From NCBI GenBank assembly GCA_050084985.1, contig JBITNC010000001.1:179552001-179616000 (forward strand): DNA of 64,000 nt. Reading direction: 5' to 3'. This DNA comes from Nageia nagi (taxonomy: Eukaryota; Pinophyta). The first letter of the stretch is position 1; the number at the start of each line of letters is the position of its first letter. The notes under the pieces are model-generated. The model was not told the DNA's origin. It did no database searches and saw only the letters and a program-made list of their open reading frames with translations. The translations under genes were made by a program, and so were the position numbers. Positions 1 to 12,834 of this stretch are shown in pieces.

Positions 1-450
1 TGAAGACCTATTTTGGGTATAGTACAAATATATATATGTATGTATGTATGTATATGTATATATACTAGTATGAAGGCAAGTTTTGTAATATGTTTATTAT
101 GGTGATAATAAAATATTATTAGGTAGCTCATAGCTACCAAGTGTTTACTTAGAGAAGAAATGCCTAGGGGTTTTCCTGAGCTTAGCTCAAATGCATGGTG
201 TTATGGGTTTGATTCATGGTTGGAATCATTTTTGTTATTTCATTTCAATTTATTTATTACATCTAAATGTTTATTATGAATTATGGGAATGTATGAGAAT
301 AATAAATGAAAGATTTAGACTATTGTATGATTATGCTTATGTCATAAGTGAAACTACTTTAAGGAAAAATGAATTCTTTTAATCTACATTTGGGTAAGCT
401 CTTATGGTTTAGGAGAAAACTTTTATGGTTGAGATTTTTGGTTCCTTACA
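1..450 (+). repeat. 5' LTR (visible part)
   Basis: It matches 6674-7108 at an offset of about 6.66 kb and ends with the CA expected of an LTR, one base before the primer site. Near its start it carries a TATG/TA microsatellite (about 36-70) that has diverged to TATC repeats in the other copy. It begins with TG at base 1, but that may be chance because the LTR could start before the window. Confidence 0.75.
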
Positions 451-451
451 T

Positions 452-463
452 TGGTATTAGAGC
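452..463 (+). other. Primer-binding site, initiator tRNA-Met type
   Basis: TGGTATTAGAGC lies one base after the LTR end and differs from the plant consensus TGGTATCAGAGC at one position. This fixes the 3' border of the 5' LTR and the plus orientation. Confidence 0.8.
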
Positions 464-3400
464 TCATGTTAAAATGCTTGGAATTATTGGGCTAACTACC
501 TTTTGCAAAGTATGTGACAGGTTTAGGTATGCTTGATGATGCATATAGGTAAGAACACCATGAAGAGAAGATGGTAAAATATTTTTATATTTTGCATTGA
601 TAATATTTTAAATGTGGAATAATCCTTGCAATTATTTTACTCAATATTGTTTAGATATTTATTGGTTATATACTAACCTTGTGGTTATCCTTTCCTATAT
701 GGGATGAATGGAATTTTATGGAATAATGTTATACATGCTTATATGTTAATAATCATGTTCAATGTTCTAGAATACCTATATTTTGGACGTGACATATTTA
801 AAGAGATGATGCTATACAAAAGATAGTGCTAAACATATCAAGAGTATAAGGAAGGCATATTCTTGATATGTTGAACTCTTGTTAATTTGTTTACACTTAA
901 AAGAATAAATAGGTAAGGTTGAATTGCAATAAAGAGTTGGATCTAGAAATTCTAACTTGGGTATTGCAAAAATGTTTATCTTTTTTGAAAAAAGTAACAT
1001 TTGATGTCAATCTTTCTATAAGACTAACTTTGTTTCCTATGATTTCTTTACTAAAAGAAATCATGATTTTTCTAAAAGATTAGATGTAGTTCATGATTAA
1101 TGGTAATTTTTTATGAGAGGAAACAATTGCATGTTGTTAGCATGAAGTTCCAACAACATTTTAGGAAACCTCATGGATGGAAGATGAGGTATACTCACTC
1201 AAAGTTATTAATTTTATTTTGAATTAAACAAAATCATTGGATTTACAATTATAAGTTTGATTTAGATATCTAAATTTGAACTAGTATTTTTTTTTATGCT
1301 TATACTTTTGCAGATGCATTTTGCTATTATCCTTTTTGGATTATTTTCAAAAATTAGATATGCAAAAATGGTCATAACTACCTAGGTGAGTAGGTATATG
1401 CTATGATTGAAGTTGGTTTCCATATGAAAAGAAAACTCAATTTTTGCTAATATGGATTGAACCATGTTTTTGAATACCATATGGGTATTTCCAAGGGATC
1501 AATGTGGAATTGATACCTTGAAGCAAAATCACTCTTAGAAAATGTCCACTATGATAGATTAATTCATGGAGAATCATAGATCTATGCATAATGTGGGTTG
1601 ATATTCCTTGAGGTAATTATGGAGATTCTGGAGGAATTGATCAATTATCATGGGTAGATATCTTTATCAAGAGATTATCTCATGACTTAGTAATATAGTT
1701 GTGACTGCAGCACATGGTTGGAATAACTAGAATATATTACATTGTCTTGAAGTGAATGAGATTTCACTTTTGAGAAGTGGTCATGTGATGACACTTTGGA
1801 CCATGTGAATGGTACACTATTCATGTAAGGAATATTTTAATCTAAGGTAATGAGATTAAATATGGAGATTTGAAACCTTAGTTAGAAAAAGTAGAAAATG
1901 CTTTGAAATTTAGAGTTGAGAAAAGTTATTATCTTTTGATAAATTAATTTTCCTTGAGAAACCATATGTGGGAAGGAAAATGTATGTTATAAATTAAAGA
2001 TTTTTAACTTCTTCTTTAAAAGAAATTTTAATATTGACTTCAAAACATGTGTGAAAGATAAATTTGTTTAAGTTTTGAACCATAATTTTATGTCTAAACA
2101 AGTGTATCATGGAAACTTTGATGCTAAACTTGCTGAAATACCAAAGTTTCTAATTACAAAATAGAGTAAAACTCTTTGAAGAATCTAATCATAGAGCCTT
2201 GATCTAGGAGAATATATGAGTTCTGCTCTTGACATGTTTATCTAAAGTGAAAATATGTACTAGAACTCAAGTTTGTAATTTCTCTTTGATGAAACATGTC
2301 TTGATTTATTCAAGCAATTGATTGAAAGAGGAAATTCTCCAAGGCTAGGAGTAACTTTTTGGATGATAACCAATTGAATCCTTAGAACCTCATGCTTGAC
2401 ATTGTTTGAGAACATGAAAATTGAAACAATGACTAAAGGTTCAATTTATTTTCAATAATGTTGATAAAATATTGTATGTATGTTGTTGATGTGAATTTGT
2501 TTTCATTTCTTAGAAGAGAAAAAGAAACTAAAAATTTACTTGGCTAACACCTTCTTCAACAAAACATAGTGGACTATGTTTAATCCTAGTGGGGGAGGAT
2601 TTAATATAGCAATTTTTGAAGTCCTAGTTGAACTCTTAAGGTTTCAAGACATAGTACAAAATTTGGTATTATAATGTTCCCTAGGAAGAAGTAACTTCTT
2701 TAAATGATATAATAGTAAATGTTTTGGACTAACATTTGAATACTTAATTTTGGTACAAGTAATTATGCTAATGTTTATTCAAGTTACAGATTTTGATGGG
2801 CTTGATAGCCTTAGATGGTCTTGGTAAGATAATTATTTTCATTATATGAAAATAATTAGGCTACTTAGCGATGGATTGATTATCAATTTATTACTATTAA
2901 GATTCTTTTCTTGGAAGATTTGATCTTTTTCTTTAGACAAGCTATTAAAATATTTAACTTATTTTAAATAGAAAGTTTTTATTGATAAACACTTCTTAAT
3001 TATTAGTTAAAAATGATGTTTTGAAGATAATATATTTTGAATATAATGGTTGTTAAAATTATCCATACTTTATTTTAAGAATATCCCATTTTAATTGAAT
3101 TATCATGTGGGTGTATTTTCCTTTGTTATCCTTGAATGGAAAACAAAGGTGAATGACATATTGACCTATTAATCATTGAAAGTGATGTTATAATTAAAAA
3201 TTTAATGGACCATTAACCAATATTATAGTGCTTCTATTTGAATTCCATATTTATAGCTAATGACTATATGAATGTGTTGAGTATATGGCCATTTATTACT
3301 ATTTGATTGAATAGATGGGTGGTTTTATTTTAATATGAGCAGTGAGTGGACCATGATAAGGGGAATAATTTCCATGTTTGATGTAGAGGATTTATTTTTG

Positions 3401-6400
3401 GCTGATCATTAATGTTTACATGCGAGTGGGTAGATGGAGTGTTTGCAGAAAAAGGGCATAACCTTTGAGAGGGCATGCCAAGAAAATACCACCATGAGAG
3501 CTCTAGAAGAGGGTGGCACAAAATGCATAGATGTGGGCAAGATGCAAAAAAAAACTAAGATGCATGATCTATAATAATTGTGGGGATGTTTTCTCTTATA
3601 GGATAACTTGGAAAGTTTTGATTTCTTCAAGTGAAATCAAGGTCATGAAAATATTGAAGGTCTCATGAGGGGAAATGGCTTATGATTTGTCTAACAAAAT
3701 GCTTGGTGTAGTCATAGTTCTTGGACTATGATGATCTATGGATATCCAAGTCTATAGAGCTAGGAACATTTAAGTATATGTAATCACTTTTGTTAAGCCA
3801 AACTCAACAACCTTCATCAATATTCCTCTAGCAAGTGCGACTAGGGTGTTTTAGTTGAAGATTGTGTACATGTAGAGATTGAAGTTTTCCATTTGTGACA
3901 CCTTTGTTGGATGATAAGGATGCTAAGAGTATTTAAAAAAAATTATGTATGTTTCACTACTAGTGTTGTGCTACCTATGATATGCTGAGTGAGGGAGGAT
4001 GGGTCATTCCTAGTATAATACCTATATTATGCAATAATTTTATGCTACATTATGAAAGTGTGGATTCCAATTTTAATACATGTGTTATATTTAAAGGCTA
4101 CAAGTGGATTCCAAATGCAAAACCTATATTATATTTTTAAATACAATGAGGTTTGTTATAAATATAATACCTACATAACATAAAGTAAACATAGTCTTTG
4201 TAACCTTTGACAAGATTCTTACCATGCATGCCATCATGGGATATGCATGGACCTTGAGGCTTCTTTCTATTCTAGGAAATATATTATTCTCTCCATTTTG
4301 GTTTTGTATTTGATATATGCTAAGAAGATAAAATAAAAGTTGGATAAGATATTCACTTCTTTCTTGCTAGGCTAAGATTTGAGGGTGTTACCATACGTTT
4401 TTGTACCTTTATGGACTTGGAACAACAACTCTACATTTCTCTATTATGTTTTAAATCTTTCATCATAAGTATATTTATTTGTGGCTCCAAGAATATGGTT
4501 TCTTACAATGCATATACTACAAAGATATTGTAATCATGACCAAAATCAATAGTGGATTAATGTTTGGGATGTATGGATAGATATGTTGCAAAATATGTAA
4601 AGGATGATAGACATTCAAATGTTCATTGAGAACATCAAAGTTACCAATGTATGTTATTTATTCTTGGGTATATGTTTCAGATATTTAGTTTTGATCTATG
4701 AATTAGATTCCTTTAAGAATAGTCTTTAATGAGTTATTATTCTTTAGTTATCATTTATATGGAAATAAATATAAGTTTTTCCTTTTTATTGATTACTAGA
4801 TAGAAAGGAAATAAGTAATAAGTTTATTTCTTATGTCTAGAGGATCTAAATTATTTATTAAGTAAATAGGAATTATTAAAATATTTAATGATAGTTTTAG
4901 AAATGAGATATTTATATCATTTATTGATGATATGGGATTAAGTATCTAAATTTATATATATTGATGCTCAATTTTTAGAATACTTCTTACCTTAATGTTA
5001 TAAAGTAAGAACCTTGCTATTTGTTTATACTATGAGTATATGAAGTGGAAAATATCTTGCTAATGTAATTATAGGTATTGGATACACCTTGATTTCATGG
5101 TAGATATAACATTATTCTATCCTTGTGTTATGTTACTATGGATATCTTATTATTTGATATGAAGTATCTTGAATTACTTAGAAAATATATGAATACTTGG
5201 TCTATTTATATGTTAAGTATGGTGAGTACTTCATGAATTATAGTTGTGTTTACCTTACCTTTTGATTGGAGGTGTTGTAGATATTTGTTGTGAATTTCTA
5301 CTTCGTTTGAGATAAAGGTTTTGCTTTGTTACTAGGGTGTAGATATTCAAGTATGTAGTATAGTTGACCCATAATTGGATCTTGGTTAAATAGCATTTTG
5401 TATCAATGATATAGGCTTAAGAGTCAAATTTTATCATATTTAATCATGCTATTGGATCTCCATTGGGCTTAAATAGTTAGATATACTATAACTTGCTACA
5501 TCCTAGTTTGTATCTCATTGGGATCCATTATATGTTGGGATCCTTTGTATGTTTATTAAAATAGGTTGGATAAATTCTTGGGTTAAAATGGGTATCTTTA
5601 ATCATAACTAAAGTATCTATTCAAGTAACTTAGAATGTGGATATATGATTGAGTATCCAAGTAATGGATTCAAATTATTATGTTCTGATATCCTTGGAAC
5701 CAAAAGCTACATTTAATGTTTAGATGAACCAGGTGTGAAGTTGGTTGATAAGATTGATCTTAATTAGTTTGGAAGTGTAGGTCATGTATTTGATTTACAT
5801 ACTTTTGATAGGTTTTAAGTTTTATTTATGAGTGAAGATATTTGGATGATATTGATATTTACTTTTAATATTAACCTCTATATTAAGGTATGGATTAGTA
5901 TTCGTATATAGATTGAATATGTTGGCATATATGTGCTTAAGTTGATCATCCTTATTATATTTTTGAAATAATTAAGGTTTAAGTGAGTATCTAGTTGAGG
6001 TTTAACCAACCTCATTGTAGAACATTGATGCTATAATATATCATAGATTTGTGAATGTTATAATGGCATGAAGATTACAATGACCATTGATGTTGACAAT
6101 TGATGTTTTACATAAGTAGGATTCTAAAATGGTTTACATCGAAAACATATGATATTTGGAAATTAAATATCTTCATACATGTAACATATTTTGGTAGTTA
6201 CTAGGTTCTATTTATGAAAATAAAAATTGATAGATCCTTGATACTTACATCTAAGTGTTACCTTTACATTTGGATATGGTTATAATAATTAAGACATAGT
6301 CATGTAAATTATAATTACTATGAGTTAGTTAGTGTACCTTATTAGTAAGAGATTATAGTTTTATGGTAACATTAATAACTTACTATTGATACTCTTTCTA

Positions 6401-6673
6401 TTATATGAATAAATGTACATGGTGATATACTTAGTTGTTGGATCCTTAATTGTTGGTGATGCATTTGATGTTGGATCTATGACAACTTATAATATCTATG
6501 ATTATTGTCATCTTGTTCTTTGTTGAGAGAAGAATGACATTGGTATTTGATACATTAAATTATATATATACATATTTTTGAATTACATGTATGCCTATGT
6601 GATGAATGAGTTTCCCTATTATATGAAACCAAATATTTGAGAATATTAAAATAGGCTAACCTTGAAATGTTCA
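464..6673 (+). other. Internal region of the LARD-like element, no recognised genes
   Basis: AT-rich DNA without a coding signal on either strand. Two G-rich runs resemble polypurine tracts: GTGGGGGAGGA near 2590 and GTGAGGGAGGA near 3990. If the second were the real tract, the 3' LTR would be about 3.1 kb rather than 435 bp. This cannot be tested because the matching upstream part of the 5' LTR is not in the window. Confidence 0.5.
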
Positions 6674-7108
6674 TGAAGACCTATTTTGGTTATATATCTA
6701 TCTATCTATCTATATGTATGTATTTGTATGAAGGTAATTCTTGTAATATATTTATTATGGTGATAATAAAATATTATTAGGTTGGTCATAGCTACCAAAG
6801 GTTTACCTAGAGCAAAAATGCCTAGGGTTTTTCCCGTGCTTAGCTCAAATGCATGGTGTTATGGGTTTGATTTGTGGTTGGAATCATTTGTGTTATTTAA
6901 TTTTAGTTTATTTCTTACATCTAAATGTTTATTATGAATGATGGGAATGTATGAGAATCATACATAATAAATTGAGACTATTGTATGATTATGTTTATGT
7001 TATAAGTGAAACTAGTTTAAAGAAAAATGAATTCTTTTAATCCATATTTGAATAAGCTCTTATGGTTTAGGAGTAACATTTTATGGTTGAGATTTTTGGT
7101 TACTTACA
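6674..7108 (+). repeat. 3' LTR of the LARD-like element
   Basis: Direct repeat of 1-450. The match runs from TGAAGACC to the terminal CTTACA, with many scattered substitutions. A tetranucleotide run (TATC)n occupies about 6696-6713. Copia RT sequence resumes within a few bases after 7108. Confidence 0.75.
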
Positions 7109-7111
7109 AAA

Positions 7112-8390
7112 ATATTTGAAATTAACACCTCTTTTATCTTTATCTTCCCATTTTGTTTTTGTCATGTACCAAATTCTAGATATAAAATTGGTCTTCTCAA
7201 ATGATTATTTATAAGAATAATTTTATATAGGTCAACCATAAGGATTCACCATTGTAGGTCATGAAAGTAAGATTTATAGGTTAGATAAATATATTTATGG
7301 GTTTAATAAAGCATATACAATATGGTATTATAAAATTGACACCTATTTACACAAGAATGGATTTAAAAAGAAATTTGTTTAGCTAAAAGAATAGTATACA
7401 AAAAGGTAGATAGATTAATATTCATCATCATTTTATTGAATGTTGATGATATTATTTTTATGAGTAGCTCCACTACCTTGTTAAAATAATTAAGACAAAG
7501 ATTGAGATTAGCCACTTGGATTAAATAAAGTACTTATTTAGTATGTAAATAAAGAAACCATACATAGGTATCTTTATAACTCAAACTAATTATTTTGAAT
7601 ATATTTTACTAAAATTTACCATGCAAAAATATAAACTTGTTGGTACTCTAGCAGTTGTAGGTTACAAAATAATAAATAGGGCTCTATTCCTCTTGTGAAT
7701 TTAGTACTATATAGGTGTCTTGTAGGTATCTTGATGCATCTCTTAATTAGTAGGACTAACATCATATTTTCAATTAGTTTTCTATCATAATTTATTTATT
7801 GTCCACACAAATCTCATTGGAAGTTAGCCAAGATAATTATTTCATATGTGAGTGGCAAAACATATTTTAGTTTTTATTATAATGCTACTAATTTTGATGA
7901 ACTTAAATCCTTATACATAAAAGTAGATTGGATAGGAAGTCTTGAAAATAGGAAAATAACATCTAGTGATATATTTTCTTTAATGAGAATTTGATTTATT
8001 TGAGTAGAAAGAAGCAACATATAGTTACATTATCTACTACTAAGGTGGAGTATATGGTTACATCCTATACTAGCACTAAAATTATTTGGATAAATATATT
8101 ATTTGAATAATTGGGAATGGTGACTTTATAGTCCATCAAGATTCATTGTGACAACATCAAAACTATTACCCTAATAAAGAATGTAGTTTTTCATAGTATA
8201 ATCAATGATATAGATATTTTACATCATTTCATGTGTGATTTAGTAAAATATGGATTTATTGAGTTCAAATTTTGTAATTTCAAAGATCAACATATAAACA
8301 TCTTCACTAAGATGTTGATGGAAGATTGATTTCAATGTTTGAGGAATTGAATTGGCATATAAACCATTAACATCCATGTGGGAGAATTAA
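7112..8390 (+). pseudogene. Ty1/Copia pol remnant: reverse transcriptase and RNase H
   Basis: From 7112 one frame with three stop codons reads as the middle of a Copia RT: a KLTPLLSLSSHF-like stretch, VYQxDxKxxFxNxYL, GHESKIYRL, then WYYKIDTYL. The YVDD box survives as NVDD near 7443. The RNase H part follows in shifted frames: the tryptophan-centred W.GS..NRK block near 7930, LSTTKVEY near 8030, a CDN motif near 8150 and HHFMCDLVKYGF near 8220. It ends near 8385 with a purine-rich run (GTGGGAGAA) like a Copia polypurine tract. The gag, protease, integrase and early RT parts are missing because the LARD-like element sits at the left break; they should lie left of the window. There are many stops and frameshifts, so the copy is dead. 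It codes for the polymerase that would copy the element's RNA into DNA. Confidence 0.85.
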
Positions 8391-8680
8391 GTAATTTGAT
8401 AATATATTTTTTATATTCATATGAATTTAAATATTTCAATATTTTCCCTCTAACATTCATAATACTCAAATGATAGATAACTTTTTTTTACTCTTTCTTG
8501 GGTAAGTAGATGAGAGTTATTGCTCTTAAAAATTTAATTTTTATGTAAGCATGGACATACATTACTATCTTTGACATTTTTGGATGAACATTTACTCATT
8601 TAGTTTGATAATATTATAATATACTTAATATCCTCCAAAAGGGATGTATTAGGATATTTTTATATTTTATTGTATTCATT
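8391..8680. other. Unassigned AT-rich stretch after the Copia remnant
   Basis: This is where the Copia 3' LTR should be. I see no TG/CA border and no second copy to define it, and no other feature. Confidence 0.3.
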
Positions 8681-8689
8681 TTTTAGCTA

Positions 8690-8850
8690 TGGGTTGAGTT
8701 GGTTACATGCGGACCTTGCTGCATCTTGAGTCCCATGTTCAATTCCCACCAGCCATGACATACATTGTACTCCCAAAAAATTATTCCATAGATCGCTCTT
8801 AGTCTCCTATGGACATTAATAAACTTTCTTTTTTCTTTATTTCTTTCACT
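8690..8850 (+). mobile_element. Possible tRNA-derived SINE or tRNA pseudogene
   Basis: TGGGTTGAGTTGG at 8690-8702 fits an RNA polymerase III A box, and GTTCAATTCCC at 8737-8747 fits a B box, with tRNA-like spacing of about 35 bases between them. The B-box region has the tRNA T-arm pattern but no convincing complete cloverleaf. A non-tRNA body of about 70 bases and a T-rich tail (near 8825-8845) follow, as in plant SINEs. I found no clear target-site duplication, so the ends are approximate. Confidence 0.45.
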
Positions 8851-11800
8851 AAGTATTAAAGAATATATATATTCTAGATATTATATTTTGAAGAATAAAA
8901 TTCTAGGAGAAGTTGTGTTAACAAACATGAGAATAACTAAGTACTATTTTGTAAATAAATATAATTTTTTTTATTAATCTATTTTTCATAAAACTAGTCA
9001 ACTTGCACTCATGCTACAATGTTTTTGTAGAACTCTATTTGAGGTGTACAATATACCATTACAAATATTATTTTGATACTTTTAAAATGATATATAAGTC
9101 ATCATATTTTGGTTAAGTTTCTCCATCATTTCACCATGTTTTTATCACACATTTGACTTAGCTGCACACTATAATTGTAATAATGTGATTCTAATTTTAC
9201 CATAATTTTCTAGACTCATATTGCTAAATTTGTGGTGATATTCATATTGTTAAAAATATTTTTTTGAGAAATTTTTATTAATATATAACACTTTATATTT
9301 TATAAATTTTTTATTCAACTAATTCATCAATCCTTTAAGTTAGATCTATAAAAAACATTTTTGTTGTATTTTGCTAACTAGTTCCTTACAAATTTCATTT
9401 GGTATGAGATCCCTTTTTATCTGAAAGAATTCACTAAAGGTTTTTTTATTGTTCTCCACACCATCCAAAATATGAATAAACTTATTAAAATTTAAATCCT
9501 TATAGGAGCCTTTTATTTATTTGAATCTTTGGCTCTCATAAGGTTCACAAGAAATCCAAAGAAAAAAGCAATATAAAGAATGATTAAAATAAGGCACATC
9601 AACCTCATTTTATTCATTAATATCATGATCATTTTAGGGAAGTATCATTAAAAGAGGTAATATATTTTTCTTCTTTTCCCTTTAAAAATATCATCTTGGT
9701 TCCCACTAATAGATCTCTAAATGGTGGCAGTGTAGATAGCTAAATCTATTTTTAAAATTTATTTATTTTTATATAATTTTAATAAATAAAAACTAAATTT
9801 CAAGAGTAATATTGGCTAATATATTGTTGTCTTATTCCTTTTGCATTATTAAAAAGGAGATTCAAAATATTTTAAATTACCCATATCTTTAGAAATCAAA
9901 TTATTAAATTTTATTATTATCAAATACTTCTCTCTATTATAATTCTTTTATTGTTTTATGATTTCTTCAAATTCTCATTTTGAATATGTAGCATAAAGGA
10001 ATTAATTGATAGCATTTATGATAAATTGGAGAATATTTTATGCTAAAATGATATGTTGAATAGTTGATCTAAAATCTATAAGTCATTAGATAACTCTTGT
10101 AAATTTTATTACATAAAAATACTCCTAAAGCAGGACTAACCATGATCCTGTTCCAAGCCTATAAGATTGACTTCAATTATATTCTTGCAAGATCATAACT
10201 CCTAAAAGCTGGTGGTAGTTTATGATTCTAGTTTCGAGGGTTTGTGAATAAAAAACCTTCATTTTCAATATTTTATGCATGTTTTTGGATCTTCTTTTAT
10301 TTTATTTTTTTATCACTAATCAATGAGGAGGAGATCAATCATATTCTAGAATGATTCTAACCCTTGAAAAATATTAGATAATTATCAATCCCCCAAAAAC
10401 CATTGAGTTTTGAAATATACTTTAGAAAGTCTTTATTGGAAACTTCAAGGAGTTGGATTATTTTATATTAGGTGAATAAGCATATTATATTTAATATTAG
10501 TACATGATATATATGATACTTCTATGTTTATTTAATGTCTTACCTTGGATCTCTTATATGCCTTGTATTTCAATTTACAATTGTAATATCATAAATTTCC
10601 TTATAAATTTATATTTTCATTTTCTATGCCAATAATAATATTTATTTATACAATTATCCTTTGTATTTATCTACACAAGGAATGAAATTCAAAAGAGTGG
10701 TTAACATGGAGTTTTTCCATGCATTGATTGCACAAAGGATGACACAATTAACATAATAATATTTATTCATGAAGAAAACATTTCATGTAATTTAAATAAT
10801 ATAAAAATATTTATTAAAGATGATATATTGAATTAGTGATAATGGAATCAACTTAAGAATCATTTTTGGTAGCATTAAAGGTTAGGTATTCTATAATCAA
10901 AACATGAATTGTAAAGTAAAACTTAAATAATTAATGAAAGATGATGCATAATAAAATCATAGGAATATTCAAGACAAAGATAAAAAAAATTAATAAAGGA
11001 AAAAATATACATTAATAAGACTATATTTCCTTAAAATATTCATAATTAAAATAAAGACAAAAAATAAGGGATGCAAGGGATAATTTATCAAAATTAGATA
11101 ATGTAAATAAACATATATAAATAATATATCATTTAAAGGAATATAGAGATTAATATTAAGATTGAAAATAATGAAGCATAGAGCGACTAATTAAGGAGTT
11201 TATTTGAGAAAAAAATATTTAACTGCTTGTATTTTATGGAAACCCTTATAATTCATTCCAAATAGAATTGATACAAAATTGATCTTTATTTTAATCTAAA
11301 AAGCACATACATAAAAGCCATATTGGTTATAAAATATCATAACTAAATTGAAATTAAATGTAATTTTTTTTTGTAATAATAAAATGAAGTTTTATATGAT
11401 GTAAAATTGGAAAAATACAATGATGTTAAGAATGAATAATGGTTTCATGACTAATATTGAAAAAAACTATTATTGATTTAGATGATTCTAATGTAGGAAT
11501 AAAATAACCTTATAAAGAAAATGCATACAATAACTTTATAAAATAAGTTATTATTTTAAAAAAGGTTTTTATGAAATTTGTTCAAAGAGTGTTATATCAC
11601 TTGATGTATTTAGTTGATCAAGTGTTATGATCATATCCTGCATTCCTTGAGGCCATAAAAAAAAATTAAGCTTCAAATAAACAACATAAGAGTTTATTTA
11701 GGAATGGTTAGTTTTATTTTCTTTTAATTTTATTACATACTTAGAAGGATGGAATAAATATTATTTAGTATTTTAGAAACTTCTAAGAAGTTTAATATAC

Positions 11801-12779
11801 CATAATGATATAAACATGAGCCAAACTAAATGATATGATGAAATGTATTAGTCAATGTAAGTTCTTGAAAATATTTATTATAGATGTTTAAGTACCTAAT
11901 TTTAATAAGGGCCAAATCATAATTATAATACTAAATCCTTGATCCTTCAAACTAATTTTGAAAAATGGAGGAGAAACATTAAAAAATCTATTGAAGAAGG
12001 TGCCTCTTATTATCATTCTAGGTTAAAATGTAGTAATTCCTTTCATGGATTTGTGGAAGAGAATACACCATCTTCATCAAGTAAATACAAAAAGGATAAG
12101 ATGAAATAAATTAAATTAGGGAATATATTATTGATATAATAGAATTATACCATATGATAATGGAGCACACAATGTATACAACTTATTTTCCTATGATGTA
12201 AATTCCTGTAAGATATCAAAATAGTAATGCAAATTGATTCACACTCACACAAGAAAATAAATGGAAAATAAAATCCATAATTGGAATTCTTTATTTTTAT
12301 AAATCTACACTACATTCAAATTGGATTACAATAGGTAACATAGGAAAAACTAAACCCTAAAAAAAGCATTTTTCATTGCTTTCCTTATTTCATCATTTTG
12401 TGTATTTCATATTTTTCTCTATTTTTTGTAAAATAAAAGTTAGGATTGGTCCCAAAATTGGCTCTCCATATCCATTATACAATAATTAATACTAAAGAAA
12501 AATATCAAGTCTACTCTAGTTTTAAAATAAAAGATATTAAAATCCTAATATTCTTAAAAAGTAGGAATTACGTTAAAAGTTAATTTTAGCCCCTTTGACA
12601 AAGTTTCTAAGCTCTAGAAAAAGTTGAAAAATAACTAAGGCTTTTCCTTGCCATGGTATGCATAATCTAGTTAGGTTTGATTTAGGTACCAAATTTTCAT
12701 CAAATGGGTACCCAGATCAACACTTATGAGCCTCACAAGGTGGTCCATCATTTTTCTTTAGTTGAAAATAACTCAACTC
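8851..12779. other. Unassigned AT-rich region
   Basis: I see no coding frame of note, no repeat pair and no recognisable element. The right part (about 12200-12780) is where the 3' LTR of the minus-strand Gypsy element should lie, but there is no second LTR copy in the window to confirm it. Confidence 0.3.
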
Positions 12780-12834
12780 CTACAAGTTCTACTTATGAAA
12801 TTATTAGAGATTTTCATTATAAATCTTATTTAGT

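Larger units (their letters stand above)
1..7108 (+). mobile_element. LTR retrotransposon without visible coding capacity (LARD-like), left end outside window
   Basis: Two direct repeats, 1-450 and 6674-7108, align almost end to end at roughly nine bases in ten by eye, and both end in ...CTTACA. The first is followed at once by a primer-binding site of the plant initiator-Met type. The 6.2 kb between them has no frame longer than about 75 codons and nothing that reads as gag, protease, integrase or RT on either strand, so this looks like a non-autonomous large retrotransposon derivative. Directly after 7108 the sequence continues as Copia reverse transcriptase, so the element lies inside an older Copia copy. 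The true left end, and any target duplication, fall outside the window. The LTRs may also extend further upstream than the similarity I can test. Confidence 0.75.

Noticed and set aside
191-382. 63-codon frame in the first LTR
   Set aside because: Lies entirely within the LTR and is broken in the partner LTR at 6674-7108.
2585-4005. G-rich runs at about 2590 and 3990 as polypurine tracts of the first element
   Set aside because: Neither is next to the repeat start that can be verified at 6674; kept only as an alternative in the entry for the internal region.
9381-9412. TTCCTTACA followed by TGGTATGAGATCC, like the LTR end and primer site at 441-463
   Set aside because: The sequence before it does not match the LTR, and the primer-like part lies nine bases away with several differences; taken as chance.
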